Positions 27,029-36,706 of a DNA stretch of 64,000 bases are shown here, in pieces. Position 1 is the stretch's first letter. Each line of letters begins with the position of its first letter. The stretch comes from Chromobacterium sinusclupearum (lineage in GTDB: Bacteria > Pseudomonadota > Gammaproteobacteria > Burkholderiales > Chromobacteriaceae): assembly GCF_002902845.1 (NCBI RefSeq), contig NZ_PPTF01000014.1:1-64000 (forward strand), read 5' to 3'. The position numbers and the translations under genes are program-made. The notes below the pieces were generated by a model. It was not told the DNA's origin. It searched no databases and saw only the letters and a list, made by a program, of their open reading frames with translations.

Positions 27029-27622
27029 ATGATCGGACGCCTGACGGGCAAATTGATAGAGAAACAGCCGCCGCAGGTGGTGGTGGATGTGGGCGGCGTC
27101 GGCTACGAAGTCGATGTGCCGATGACCACTTTCTACCAACTGCCCGCCTTGGGGCAGAACACCACGCTGTTCACCCATCTGGTGGTGCGCGAGGACGCCC
27201 ACTTGCTGTTCGGCTTCGCCAGCAAGGAAGAGCGGCAGACTTTTCGCCAGTTGATCAAGGTGAGCGGCATCGGCGCCAAGATCGCGCTGGCCATCCTTTC
27301 CGGCATGACCGCCGACGAGCTGGCCATCGCGGTGGCCAGCGAAGACATCAAGCGTTTGTCGTCGGTGCCGGGCATCGGCAAGAAAACGGCTGAGCGGCTG
27401 GTGCTGGAGCTGCGCGGCAAGCTGGCCACCGGCGGCAACCTGACGGTGCCGGGCGGCCTGCCGTTCGCCGCCACCCCGGATGAGAAAAGCGACATCGTCA
27501 ACGCGCTGCTGGCCTTGGGCTACAACGACAAGGAAGCGTCGGCCGCGACCAAGAGCCTGCCTGCCGACGTCACCGTCAGCGAAGGCGTGCGGCTGGCGCT
27601 GAAGAGTTTGATGAAGGGTTGA
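27029..27622 (+). CDS. ruvA: Holliday junction branch-migration protein RuvA
   Basis: A 197-residue protein with the three RuvA domains: the OB fold ([20 protein letters not shown] start), tandem helix-hairpin-helix motifs ([16 protein letters not shown] and [16 protein letters not shown], about 70-130) and a C-terminal UBA-like domain ([19 protein letters not shown]) that binds RuvB. Tetramers clamp the four-way junction and load the RuvB motor. A bidirectional terminator follows. The usual ruvA-ruvB adjacency is broken by the convergent ribB-ribE unit and its riboswitch, with ruvB resuming at 29417. Confidence 0.97.
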   Translation: MIGRLTGKLIEKQPPQVVVDVGGVGYEVDVPMTTFYQLPALGQNTTLFTHLVVREDAHLLFGFASKEERQTFRQLIKVSGIGAKIALAILSGMTADELAIAVASEDIKRLSSVPGIGKKTAERLVLELRGKLATGGNLTVPGGLPFAATPDEKSDIVNALLALGYNDKEASAATKSLPADVTVSEGVRLALKSLMKG

Positions 27623-27633
27623 GGCGGACGAAT

Positions 27634-27666
27634 CAAAAAAGGGCGGCTCAGGCCGCCCTTTTTGTT
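27634..27666. terminator. Bidirectional terminator between ruvA and ribE
   Basis: Stem AAAGGGCGGC / GCCGCCCTTT with a four-base loop and A/T tracts on both sides, between convergent genes. Confidence 0.9.
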
Positions 27667-27674
27667 GCCGTCGT

Positions 27675-28361
27675 TTAGGCCGGCAGCGCCAGGACGGGCC
27701 GGCCGGCGTGAGCCGACTGCGGCCCCAGCAGCTCCATCAGCGCGCTCAGTTTTTCCTCCAGTGCTTCGCGCGTCGAATCCACCAGCACCTGCGTGTGCCG
27801 CTCGATTTCCAGATTGAGCCGGTCTCCCGGCTTTTTCTCGCCCAGCGTGGTGGCGCGGCGGGTTTCCGGAATCAGCCACACTTCGAACCAGCCCTCGCGC
27901 TTGTCGATGGCGGCGATGGTCAGGCTGATGCCGTCCAGCGCCGCATAGCCCTTGGCGAACAGGTAGCGCAAGGCGCCCGCCGGCACCGTCAGCCGCAGGC
28001 ACAGGTTGTCGCCGTGGCGGCGCGTCTGCTCGACCTTGGCCTGGTAATCGACATGGCCGGACAGCGCGTGGCCGCCGTTTTCCGCGCCATCGGCCAGCGC
28101 CCGCTCGACGTTCACCGCGTCGCCCACCCGGCAACTGGCCAGCGTGCTGGTGATCAGCGTCGGCAAGATCAGGTCGAACTCGGCGTTGTCTTGGCGGGGC
28201 GGCGCGGCCACAGTGAGGCAGGCGCCATTGACGGCGATGCTGGCGCCCTGCCGCAGCCCCTGGCAGAAACCAGGCGCGAAGGCCAGCGTGAGCCGCCGGC
28301 TGCCGTCGCCGTCCTGGATGGCGATGACGCGGGCGATGCTTTGGGTGATGCCGCTGAACAT
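27675..28361 (-). CDS. ribE: Riboflavin synthase, alpha-subunit type
   Basis: A 228-residue lumazine-binding protein made of two homologous barrels. The first begins MFSGITQSIARV and contains GASIAVNGACLTV and LSGHVDYQAKV; the second contains YLFAKGYAALDGISLTI and IPETRRATTLGEKKPGDRLNLE. The enzyme dismutates two 6,7-dimethyl-8-ribityllumazine molecules into riboflavin. It starts 11 bp after the ribB stop, so both are under the upstream FMN riboswitch. The name ribC is used for the same enzyme in E. coli. Other pathway genes (ribD, ribH, ribA) are not in the window. Confidence 0.93.
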   Translation of the reverse strand: MFSGITQSIARVIAIQDGDGSRRLTLAFAPGFCQGLRQGASIAVNGACLTVAAPPRQDNAEFDLILPTLITSTLASCRVGDAVNVERALADGAENGGHALSGHVDYQAKVEQTRRHGDNLCLRLTVPAGALRYLFAKGYAALDGISLTIAAIDKREGWFEVWLIPETRRATTLGEKKPGDRLNLEIERHTQVLVDSTREALEEKLSALMELLGPQSAHAGRPVLALPA

Positions 28362-28372
28362 GGTCCGTCCTT

Positions 28373-29005
28373 TCATGCCTGATTGCGTTGCAGCCATTCG
28401 GCCAGTTCGGCGACGGACAGCTGCGGCAGGCCGTGGCGTTCGGCGTAGTCCTGCACTTGCTGGCCGCGCATCATGCTGCCGTCCGGGTTCATCAACTCGC
28501 ACAGCACGCCGGCCGGGCTGAAACCAGCCAGCCGCGCCAGCTCCACCGAGGCCTCGGTATGGCCGCGCCGCTCGCGCACGCCGCCGGCGCGGGCGACGAT
28601 GGGATAGACGTGGCCTGGGCGCACCAGATCGCTGGGCTTGGCGTCCGGCGCGATGGCGGCGCGTATCGTGGTGACGCGGTCGGCGGCGGAGACGCCGGTG
28701 GTCACGCCCTCGGCCGCCTCGATGGCGACGGTGAAGTTGGTGCCGTAACGGCTGCCGTTCTGCGCCGCCATCGGCGGCAGTTGCAGACGCTCGGCATGCT
28801 CCGGGGTGAGGCACAGGCAGACGATGCCGCTGCAGTCGCGGATCAGCCTGGCCATTTCCGGCACGGTGAGGGCATCGGCGGCCAGGATCAAGTCGGCCTC
28901 GTTCTCGCGGTCGGCGTCGTCGGCGACGATGACCGGCAGGCCTTGGCGCAGGGCGGACAGCGCGGTTTGGACGCGCAGGGACAGGATATCGGTGTTGGCG
29001 TTCAT
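28373..29005 (-). CDS. ribB: 3,4-dihydroxy-2-butanone 4-phosphate synthase
   Basis: A 210-residue stand-alone enzyme, without a GTP cyclohydrolase II domain. It converts ribulose 5-phosphate to the four-carbon precursor of the riboflavin xylene ring. Motifs are [19 protein letters not shown] (substrate- and metal-binding acidic loop), [61 protein letters not shown] (split over two conserved blocks) and [12 protein letters not shown]. The start ATG 29005 follows GAGGACC. It is the first gene after an FMN riboswitch and is likely shut off by high FMN. Confidence 0.96.
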   Translation of the reverse strand: MNANTDILSLRVQTALSALRQGLPVIVADDADRENEADLILAADALTVPEMARLIRDCSGIVCLCLTPEHAERLQLPPMAAQNGSRYGTNFTVAIEAAEGVTTGVSAADRVTTIRAAIAPDAKPSDLVRPGHVYPIVARAGGVRERRGHTEASVELARLAGFSPAGVLCELMNPDGSMMRGQQVQDYAERHGLPQLSVAELAEWLQRNQA

Positions 29006-29139
29006 GGAAACGGTCCTCAAAAACAAGATTGAGAAACACGTCTCTTGGGCGTGAAGCGGATAGCGCATGGCTATCCGGCGCGATAAACGCGCGGATACGA
29101 CACAGGGCTCCGCCCGCGGGCGCGGGTGGGGCTGGCGTC

Positions 29140-29325
29140 GTCTTCTTTCATCCGGACTATGACCGTCGGCTCTGGAGTTGCGCCTATTGCCGGGCTTTCC
29201 TGGGGAAAGATCGCCAATAGGCCTTACCAGATCTGCTGACCCTTTGCCGTGAGGCAAAGGCGCTCGCGGGCTCGGCGCATCGTGCGCCATACCGCCGGTG
29301 GGGAATTGCACCCCGCCCCGAAGAC
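29140..29325 (-). promoter_or_regulatory. FMN riboswitch (RFN element)
   Basis: Reading the minus strand: GTCTTCGGGGCGGGGTGCAA, then TTCCCCACCGGCGGTA, GCCCGCGAGCG, CAACTCCAGAGCCGACGGTC, and GTCCGGATGAAAGAAGAC. These are the conserved RFN blocks in order, closed by P1 (GTCTTC / GAAGAC). One stem is extended by GCCTATTG / CAATAGGC (29182-29222) with a nested CTTTCC hairpin. It sits about 135 nt upstream of ribB; a GGATAGC / GCTATCC hairpin at 29058-29076 may belong to the expression platform. Confidence 0.95.
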
Positions 29326-29416
29326 GTTAGCTTTTGGCCGCGTGTCGCGCGGCCAGCGGCGAGTATAGCGCGGTGTTAGAATGTCGGCAGCAAGAATCCG
29401 CCACCAAGAGTCCCCG

Positions 29417-30454
<1,038 letters not shown>

Positions 30455-30538
30455 GTTTGCGCCACGGCAAACGCGGATGCCGGTGGCGGGCATGCGAATC
30501 GCGTACAATGAATTTATTTGCACCGTAAGCGAGAGATC

Positions 30539-30961
30539 ATGTTCTACGTGTTGTTCGCCACCATCCTGATCGTGGTGGTTGTGGCCGCTGTCGCCGCCGC
30601 CCGCTTCTTCGACCCGGCCGTGGCCAAGATTCTGGGCCGCACCTTGGGCCAGGAGCTGGCCGATGCCTGGCGCAAGTATGTGTTCTTCGCCATTGTCGTC
30701 AGCGGTATTTCCGGCGGCGTGCGGCCGTGGTCGCTGGAGCGCTACCTGGCACCGGCGCCGGGCAAGGGCAGCACTCAGTTGGAGCTGAGCGGCCAGCGCT
30801 GGATGCTGGAACTGTACACCGCCGGCATTGAAACGCTGCGCTCCATCGCCTGGGTGGTGCTGTTGTTCTTCCTGTTCGCGATGCTGGCCTATGTGATCAT
30901 GCGGGCGGTCGAGTTCCGCCGCCAGGAAGCGGAAGGCCGTCGTCCCCACGAGATGGAGTGA
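30539..30961 (+). CDS. Small membrane protein of unknown function
   Basis: A 140-residue protein with two clear membrane helices: residues about 3-24 (FYVLFATILIVVVVAAVAAA) and about 98-122 (SIAWVVLLFFLFAMLAYVIM). Between them lies a region that includes a shorter hydrophobic stretch (YVFFAIVVSGISGG) and a soluble part. The C-terminus is charged (EFRRQEAEGRRPHEME) and probably cytoplasmic. The start ATG 30539 is preceded by GAGAG. I do not recognise a family. It follows ruvB by 84 bp and may be co-transcribed with it. Confidence 0.75.
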   Translation: MFYVLFATILIVVVVAAVAAARFFDPAVAKILGRTLGQELADAWRKYVFFAIVVSGISGGVRPWSLERYLAPAPGKGSTQLELSGQRWMLELYTAGIETLRSIAWVVLLFFLFAMLAYVIMRAVEFRRQEAEGRRPHEME

Positions 30962-30970
30962 GCTGCCGCA

Positions 30971-31001
30971 AGCCTGTCAGGGAACGCTGCGTTCCCGTCA
31001 G
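30971..31001 (+). terminator. Hairpin after the small membrane protein gene
   Basis: GCCTGTCAGGGAACG pairs imperfectly with CGTTCCCGTCAGGC around a CTG loop. The T-tract is weak (GTGTTTGGTT), so termination is only probable. Confidence 0.45.
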
Positions 31002-31055
31002 GCGTGTTTGGTTGTGACGTCGGAAGCCCGCAGCCTTCATGGGCGATAAGGCGCT

Positions 31056-31090
31056 GGAAAAACAACCCCGTCCATGGACGGGGTTGTTTC
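31056..31090 (-). terminator. Terminator of the polyamine-binding protein gene
   Basis: A perfect 13-bp stem, AACAACCCCGTCC and its complement with a two-base loop, with a T-run on the minus strand (GTTGTTTTTCC). It sits 13 bp after the stop codon. Confidence 0.85.
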
Positions 31091-31102
31091 ATAAGCGCGG
31101 GC

Positions 31103-32176
31103 TTAGCGGCCGATCTTGATCTGCGACCACAAGCGGTTCAGCTCGCGGCGGGACTTCACGTCCAGATCTTTCAGCGCCACGTACTTGCCCTTGGCCGGCT
31201 CCAGCATGATCACCCGATTGGCCTTGATCTGCGGCTTGAAGAAGGCTTCGGCCGCCTTGACCGGATTGGTGGCGCCGATCTGGTTGGAGATTTCCGAGGC
31301 GTTCTTGCCATCCAGCATGAAGTTGATGAACTTGTGCGCCAGGTCCGGACGCGGCGCGTCCTTCAGGATGGTCATATTGTCGATGGCCAGCACATTGCCT
31401 TCCTTCTGCGGCTGGTAGGCCAGCTCGAACGGCCGCTTGGCGTTCTTCGCGTCCTGCTGCGCCTGGAACAGGTCGTTGGAATAGCCCAGCGCCACCCAGA
31501 TATTGCCGACCGTCAGCTCTTTGATGTAGCTCTGGTTGTTGAACGCAGCCCAGTACGGCTTGGCCTGGCGGATCACTTCCGCCGCGGCCTTCCAGTCCGC
31601 CGGATTGGTGGAGTTGGCGTCCTTACCCAGATACATCAGCGCGGCGGCCATCAGCTCGCGCTGGCTGTCCAGCACCGTCACCTTGCCCTTGATCTTGGCC
31701 AGCACGGCCGGATCGAAGACCAGCGCCCAGCTGTTCGCCTTGTCGGCCACGCCGGCCTTCTTCAGCTGGGTGGCGTTATAGCCCAGCAGCGTCAGCGACA
31801 CCACCGTGGGCGCGGCGTAGCGGTTGCCTGGGTCAAATGGCTGGTTCAGGGCCAGATAGCCGCTGTTCAGGTTTTTCCAGTTGGGCAGTTTGCTCTTGTC
31901 CAGGGGCTGCAATTTGCCCTGCTTGAGCAGCGTGTTTACGGCGAAGGCGGTGGGGAACACCATATCGTAGCCCTTGGCGCCGGCGGCCAGCTTGGCCAGC
32001 ATTTCCTCATTGTCGCCGTAGTAGTCCTGCACCAGCTTGCAGTTGCAGGATTGCTCGAAACGCTTGGCGGTGTCCGCTGACAACGCGTTGTTCCAGTTGT
32101 AGATGTGCAGCACATCCGCGGCGGATGCCGAACCCCAGGCTAGTGTCATCAGCGCCGAAAGAGCCAGCTTGTTCAT
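31103..32176 (-). CDS. Polyamine ABC transporter substrate-binding protein (PotF/PotD type)
   Basis: A 357-residue periplasmic binding protein. A signal peptide (to A-S-A-A, about residue 20) precedes VLHIYNWNNALSADTAKRFEQ, the typical start of spermidine/putrescine-binding proteins. Further family blocks are GAKGYDMVFPTAFAV, WVALGYSNDLFQAQ (usually Y-N-G-D in relatives) and APRPDLAHKFINFMLD. It should deliver polyamines to a PotGHI- or PotABC-like permease, but none is encoded in the window, so the gene looks like an orphan. Two extra cysteines (SCNCKL) near residue 45 may form a disulfide. It is followed by a strong terminator. Confidence 0.9.
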   Translation of the reverse strand: MNKLALSALMTLAWGSASAADVLHIYNWNNALSADTAKRFEQSCNCKLVQDYYGDNEEMLAKLAAGAKGYDMVFPTAFAVNTLLKQGKLQPLDKSKLPNWKNLNSGYLALNQPFDPGNRYAAPTVVSLTLLGYNATQLKKAGVADKANSWALVFDPAVLAKIKGKVTVLDSQRELMAAALMYLGKDANSTNPADWKAAAEVIRQAKPYWAAFNNQSYIKELTVGNIWVALGYSNDLFQAQQDAKNAKRPFELAYQPQKEGNVLAIDNMTILKDAPRPDLAHKFINFMLDGKNASEISNQIGATNPVKAAEAFFKPQIKANRVIMLEPAKGKYVALKDLDVKSRRELNRLWSQIKIGR

Positions 32177-32277
32177 ACCATGTCATCCTTGTGATAGCGA
32201 AAAATGAAACCCCGGCCAGACACTGGCAGGGGTCGGGAAAACCTAGCGCCTCCCGCGGCGGGGAGGGCGCGGTGTGC

Positions 32278-33396
32278 TTACAAGGCCACCATATTGTCGC
32301 GGTGTATCAATTCCGGCTCGACGATGTAGCCGAGCGCGGCTTCGATCTCGCGGGTGCCCTTGCGCATGATCTGGCGCGCCTCGTCCGAACTGTAGTTGAC
32401 CAGGCCGCGCGCCACTTCGTTTCCTTCCGCATCGACGCACGCCACCGCCTCGCCGCGCAGGAAGTCGCCCTCCACCGCGCTGACGCCCACCGGCAGCAGG
32501 CTGGTGCCGCGTTCGCGGATGGCGCGGGCGGCGCCGTCGTCCAGCAGCAGGCGGCCGGCCAGTTTCAGGTGATCGGCCAGCCATTGCTTGCGCGCCGCCA
32601 TGCGGTTGGTGGCGGCGACCAGCTGGGTGCCGATGGCTTCGCCGTCGGCCAGCCGCGACAGCACATGCGGCTCGCGGCCGCAGGCGATCACGGTGGCTGC
32701 GCCGCTGCGCGCGGCGCGCTTGGCGGCCAGGATCTTGGTGATCATGCCGCCGGTGCCGACGCTGGAGCCGGTGCCGCCGGCCATTTCTTCCAGCCGGGGA
32801 TCGCCGGCCTCGGCCTCGTGGATGAACTCGGCGTCCGGGTGCTTGCGCGGATCGGCGCTGAACAGGCCCTGCTGGTCGGTCAGGATCACCAGCGCATCGG
32901 CCTCGATCAGGTTGGTCACCAGCGCGCCCAGCGTGTCGTTGTCGCCAAAGCGGATTTCGCTGGTGACCACGGTGTCGTTCTCATTGATGATGGGCACCAC
33001 ATTGAGATTCAGCAGGCTCACCAGCGTGGAGCGGGCGTTCAGATAGCGGGTGCGGTCCGCCAGGTCTTCGTGGGTCAGCAGAATCTGCGCCGTCTGCAGG
33101 CCAAAGGCGCGGAAGGCGCTCTCGTAGGCCTGGCACAGGCCCATCTGGCCGACGGCGGCGGCGGCCTGCAGTTCGTGCACGCCCTTGGGCCGCACGGTCC
33201 AGCCCAGCCGCTGGCAGCCTTCGGCTATGGCGCCGCTGGAAACCAGCACCACCTGCTTGCCGCGGCGTTTCAGTTCGGCGATTTCGGCGGCCCAGCGCGC
33301 CAGAGCGGACAGGTCCAGGCCCTTGCCGTCGTTGGTCACCAGGCTGGAGCCGACCTTGACCACGATACGGTCGGAAGCGTGAATCACCGAATGCAT
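32278..33396 (-). CDS. proB: Glutamate 5-kinase
   Basis: A 372-residue enzyme for the first step of proline synthesis, phosphorylating L-glutamate at the gamma carboxylate. The amino-acid-kinase domain (about 1-265) shows [64 protein letters not shown] and [17 protein letters not shown]-terminal PUA domain (about 285-365) includes [18 protein letters not shown] and [18 protein letters not shown]. Feedback inhibition by proline is expected from the family. proA is not adjacent. The upstream neighbour on the same strand is the PilZ-like gene, separated by about 85 bp. Confidence 0.97.
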   Translation of the reverse strand: MHSVIHASDRIVVKVGSSLVTNDGKGLDLSALARWAAEIAELKRRGKQVVLVSSGAIAEGCQRLGWTVRPKGVHELQAAAAVGQMGLCQAYESAFRAFGLQTAQILLTHEDLADRTRYLNARSTLVSLLNLNVVPIINENDTVVTSEIRFGDNDTLGALVTNLIEADALVILTDQQGLFSADPRKHPDAEFIHEAEAGDPRLEEMAGGTGSSVGTGGMITKILAAKRAARSGAATVIACGREPHVLSRLADGEAIGTQLVAATNRMAARKQWLADHLKLAGRLLLDDGAARAIRERGTSLLPVGVSAVEGDFLRGEAVACVDAEGNEVARGLVNYSSDEARQIMRKGTREIEAALGYIVEPELIHRDNMVAL

Positions 33397-33482
33397 CGAC
33401 AGACCTCTCTATTAAAGCAAATGATTATAGAGAGCTCAGTGTACCCGAAAAAGGGCTGGGCTTGAGCGAGGCTTGAGCCAAG

Positions 33483-34985
33483 TCAAAACAGCTCGCTGGG
33501 GCGATATTCCATCAGCTGGAAATACGGCGATTGCTGATGCAGCTTGCTTGCGCGGATCAAACGCTCGCCGTCGGCGGCGCGCAGCCGGAACTCGCGCAAC
33601 TGGCTGAACGGCCGCCCCACCATTTCCAGCAGCTCTGGATGGTTGCCGTGCGGCGGCAGCAGCAGGCAGCGCTGATACGTGTCGCCGTGGTAGGTGATGC
33701 TGGGCATGACCAGGGCAGGCGCAGGCGCGGGGCAGAGAATCTCCACGCCGCATTCGATTTCCTTGCCGGTCGGCTGCATCAGCACCCAGCGCACGGCGCA
33801 TAAGCGAGCGGCCTCTGGCTGGTCCGGCGGGTTGATCAGCAGGATTTCGCCGGCGCGCAGCGGTTGTTCGCGCGGCACGCCGCGCAGCAGATAGCCGCTG
33901 TCGCTGTGGTTGACGATGGTCATCAGGCAAGGTAGCGGCGGGGGGCGCAAGCGCGAGGTTTCTTCGGTCGCGCCGGCGCCGGGCAATTGCCAGCTGCCGC
34001 CATTGACGCGGTGCCAGATCTGGGCGGTGCCGGCGATGACTTCCACCACGCCCTGTGAGGATTCGCGGCTGTGTTTGCGCCGCCGCGGACGTTGCCAGGC
34101 TTCGCTGAGTTGGGTCAGTACGTGGATTTCTTCGTTGACCTGCCCGCCGGAGGCCGTAGCGCCGGCTTTCTGCAACTGCTCCAGGCTGCGGCGCATGCTG
34201 GCCAAGGCGCCCGCCATTTCCAACAAGTAGCAGGCGTGCGGCAGCGCGGCGGCGCTGGCCAGCAGGTAGCGCGGCGGCGCGTCTTCCTGCGGGTCCAACA
34301 GGTAGCCGTGACGGTTTTCGTCCAGTTCGCCCACCGGCAGCAGCGTCACCTGCTTGGCCAGGCTGTAAACCAGTTGCCGGGCCAGCTGCATTTCGGCAGG
34401 CGACAAGCGATTGGTGGCGGTCAGCCCCAGCAGCAGGATCTGTCGGTAGATGTCGCCCAGGGTGTCGTCGTTGGCCAGCGAGCGGTCTTGCCAGCCCTTT
34501 TCCCGCGCGATCGCATACAGCTGATGGCACTCCAGCCAGAAGCCGTCCGGCAGCGGGCAATAGTATTGCTGATAGATGTTCAGGCACTGCCGCCCCGCCA
34601 TCATGGTATACAGCAGCAGTTCCACTTTGGGCTGTTCGCGCTCCAGCAGGCTGGGGCGGGCCAGCTTGTCCTGCAGCGCCTGTTTGAAGCCGATGAACAG
34701 ATTGGAAAACAGCTTGACGCCCACCACCGCCAACTGGCGGCTCTTGGGCGAGGACAAGATGTCGCTGTGCTGGGTTTCGCCTTCCAGCAGCGGGTAATAA
34801 CGGTCCAGCGCCTTCAGGTACAGCATCAGCAGCTTGTAGCGCAGCATCGGCTCCAGCGGCGTGCGGCCCAGGTGGTATAGCGCCTGCGCCAACAGACGGC
34901 CGCATTCCAGCAAGTCGGTGTAAGGCAGCCGCTCCAGCCAGGCTTCCACGCTGGCTGGCTGGGTGTCGACGAGTTGCGGGTCCAT
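33483..34985 (-). CDS. Helical protein with putative C-terminal PilZ-like domain
   Basis: A 500-residue cytoplasmic protein without signal peptide or membrane helices. The N-terminal 270 or so residues are all-helical (LPYTDLLECGRLLAQALYHL, MLRYKLLMLYLKALDRYYP) and resemble conserved helical regions found in pseudomonads with atypical PilZ domains. Near residue 300 is a basic RRRKHSR (an R-x3-R pattern) and at 359-364 NHSDSG, which fits the (D/N)-x-S-x-x-G signature of c-di-GMP-binding PilZ domains. The two motifs are about 55 residues apart, further than usual. The start ATG 34985 follows AGAGGAAT. The domain call is inference; a search against PilZ profiles would decide. Confidence 0.6.
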   Translation of the reverse strand: MDPQLVDTQPASVEAWLERLPYTDLLECGRLLAQALYHLGRTPLEPMLRYKLLMLYLKALDRYYPLLEGETQHSDILSSPKSRQLAVVGVKLFSNLFIGFKQALQDKLARPSLLEREQPKVELLLYTMMAGRQCLNIYQQYYCPLPDGFWLECHQLYAIAREKGWQDRSLANDDTLGDIYRQILLLGLTATNRLSPAEMQLARQLVYSLAKQVTLLPVGELDENRHGYLLDPQEDAPPRYLLASAAALPHACYLLEMAGALASMRRSLEQLQKAGATASGGQVNEEIHVLTQLSEAWQRPRRRKHSRESSQGVVEVIAGTAQIWHRVNGGSWQLPGAGATEETSRLRPPPLPCLMTIVNHSDSGYLLRGVPREQPLRAGEILLINPPDQPEAARLCAVRWVLMQPTGKEIECGVEILCPAPAPALVMPSITYHGDTYQRCLLLPPHGNHPELLEMVGRPFSQLREFRLRAADGERLIRASKLHQQSPYFQLMEYRPSELF

Positions 34986-35079
34986 ATTCCTCTTTGGCAA
35001 GGCAAGCCACAGCATCCAAACCAGGCTCCGGTATCGGGATGCGGTATGCTATTGGTATTGCATGGCCGCGGCAAGGATT

Positions 35080-36429
35080 TCATGGCAGAGCGGTGGCATC
35101 GCCCTCCGTGCGGGCATCGCCGGCCTGCACCTCGTCCAGCGCCTCCAGGCTGGCATTGACCAGCCACTGCATTTCTTCGCTGCGCAGCGTGTACGGCGGC
35201 ATGAAGTAGACCGTCTTGCCGATGGGCCGCAACAGGCATCCGCGTTTCAGCATGGCCGAAAAATAGGCTAATGCAAAGTCCGCGCGCGAAGTATCCACGT
35301 CGAAGGCCCAGATCATGCCGCGCTGGCGGAAATGGCGAACATCCGGCCGCTGGCGCAGCGGCCGCATGCGGCGGGTAAAGTCCTCCGCCTGGATGCGGTT
35401 GGTTTCCAGGACATTTTCGTCCTCGAAAATATCCAGCACCGCCAGCGCCGCCGCGCAGGCCAGCGCGTTGCCGGTATAGCTGTGCGAGTGCAAAAAGCCG
35501 CGCGCCACGTCGTCGTGGTAAAAGGCTTGGTAGATATCGTCCCGCGTCAGCACGCAGGACAGCGGCAAAAAGCCGCCGGTGATGCCCTTGGACAGGCACA
35601 GGAAGTCCGGCGTGATGCCGGCCTGCTGGCAGGCGAAGAAGCTGCCGGTGCGGCCGAAGCCGACGGCGATCTCGTCGGCGATCAGGTGCACCTGGTATTG
35701 ATCGCACAGCTGGCGCAGTTCCGTCAGATAGACCGGATCGTACATCGCCATCCCGGCCGCGCCTTGCACCAGCGGCTCCACAATGACGGCGGCGATCTCA
35801 TGGCTGCGTTTGGCCAGCAGATTGCCCAGCGATTGGGCGGCGCGGCGAGCCATGTCGGCAGCCGACTCGCCGGGCGCGGCTTGACGGGCATCCGGAGAGG
35901 GCGCGCGCAGGCTGGGTTTCAGCAGATCGGCGTAGGTGGACGAGAAAATCGGCACATCGGTCACCGCCAGCGCGCCGACGGTTTCGCCGTGGTAGCTGTT
36001 TTCCAGGCTGACGAAGCGCGTTTTTTGCGGCTGGCCGCTGTTTTTCCAATAATGGAAGCTCATCTTCAGCGCGATTTCCGTCGCGCTGGCGCCGTCGGAG
36101 CCATAAAAAGCATGGCCTAGGCCGGACAGCGCGGCCAGCCGCTCCGACAACTCCACCACCGGGCGGTGGGTGAAGCCGGCCAGCATCACGTGCTCCAGGC
36201 TGTCCAATTGCTCGCGTATCGCCTGCTTGATGCGCGGATGGCCGTGGCCGAACAGATTGACCCACCACGAGCTGACGCCGTCCAGATAGCGCTTGCCGTC
36301 AAAATCGGTCAGCCACGCGCCCTCCGCGCTGGCGATGGGGACGATGGGCAGGCTTTCGTGGCGCTTCATCTGCGTGCACGGGTGCCATACGGCGGCGCGG
36401 CTGCGTTCCAGCCAGGCTTGGTTGCTCAT
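35080..36429 (-). CDS. bioA: Adenosylmethionine-8-amino-7-oxononanoate aminotransferase
   Basis: A 449-residue PLP enzyme that makes 7,8-diaminopelargonate in biotin synthesis, using S-adenosylmethionine as amino donor. Features are W-x-PCTQMK near the N-terminus (AVWHPCTQMKRHESLP), LDGVSSWWVNLFGHGHP, FYGSDGASATEIALKM, the His of SLENSYHGETVGALAVTD, LIADEIAVGFGRTGSFFAC and the PLP-binding Lys in FLCLSKGITGGFLPLS. The final FMPPYTLRSEEMQWL is also typical. The start ATG 36429 follows AGGAGG. No other bio genes are nearby. An alternative family member, a generic class III aminotransferase, is unlikely given the W-W and CTQ motifs. Confidence 0.95.
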   Translation of the reverse strand: MSNQAWLERSRAAVWHPCTQMKRHESLPIVPIASAEGAWLTDFDGKRYLDGVSSWWVNLFGHGHPRIKQAIREQLDSLEHVMLAGFTHRPVVELSERLAALSGLGHAFYGSDGASATEIALKMSFHYWKNSGQPQKTRFVSLENSYHGETVGALAVTDVPIFSSTYADLLKPSLRAPSPDARQAAPGESAADMARRAAQSLGNLLAKRSHEIAAVIVEPLVQGAAGMAMYDPVYLTELRQLCDQYQVHLIADEIAVGFGRTGSFFACQQAGITPDFLCLSKGITGGFLPLSCVLTRDDIYQAFYHDDVARGFLHSHSYTGNALACAAALAVLDIFEDENVLETNRIQAEDFTRRMRPLRQRPDVRHFRQRGMIWAFDVDTSRADFALAYFSAMLKRGCLLRPIGKTVYFMPPYTLRSEEMQWLVNASLEALDEVQAGDARTEGDATALP

Positions 36430-36565
36430 GGGGGCCTCCTGTGGGGTGATGGTCGATCCTAACACAGGGCGGCACAATGGCCGATGTGACGAAAAACGTC
36501 AGTTTATGCCGTCTGGCGGCCGATCAACTGTCATGCGCGCAGCGTAAAATCACGGCGAAGCAGGG

Positions 36566-36581
36566 TGGCATGCTTCCTGCT
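36566..36581 (+). promoter_or_regulatory. Sigma-54-type promoter of the pilin gene
   Basis: TGGCATGCTTCCTGCT matches TGGCAC-N5-TTGCT with the invariant GG and GC dinucleotides separated by exactly 10 bp. It lies 125 bp before the pilin ATG, and sigma-54 (RpoN) with PilR drives pilin genes in many proteobacteria. Confidence 0.7.
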
Positions 36582-36706
36582 GTATTGTTTGACAGAGAAA
36601 GAAGACGCGCAGCACGCGTCCGTTTTTTTGAAGAAGAGGCGGGCAAGCCGCGCGGATTGCGTGGCGCCTTGCCAGGCTAAAGCTTGACTAGACCATGGAG
36701 TTCAAC

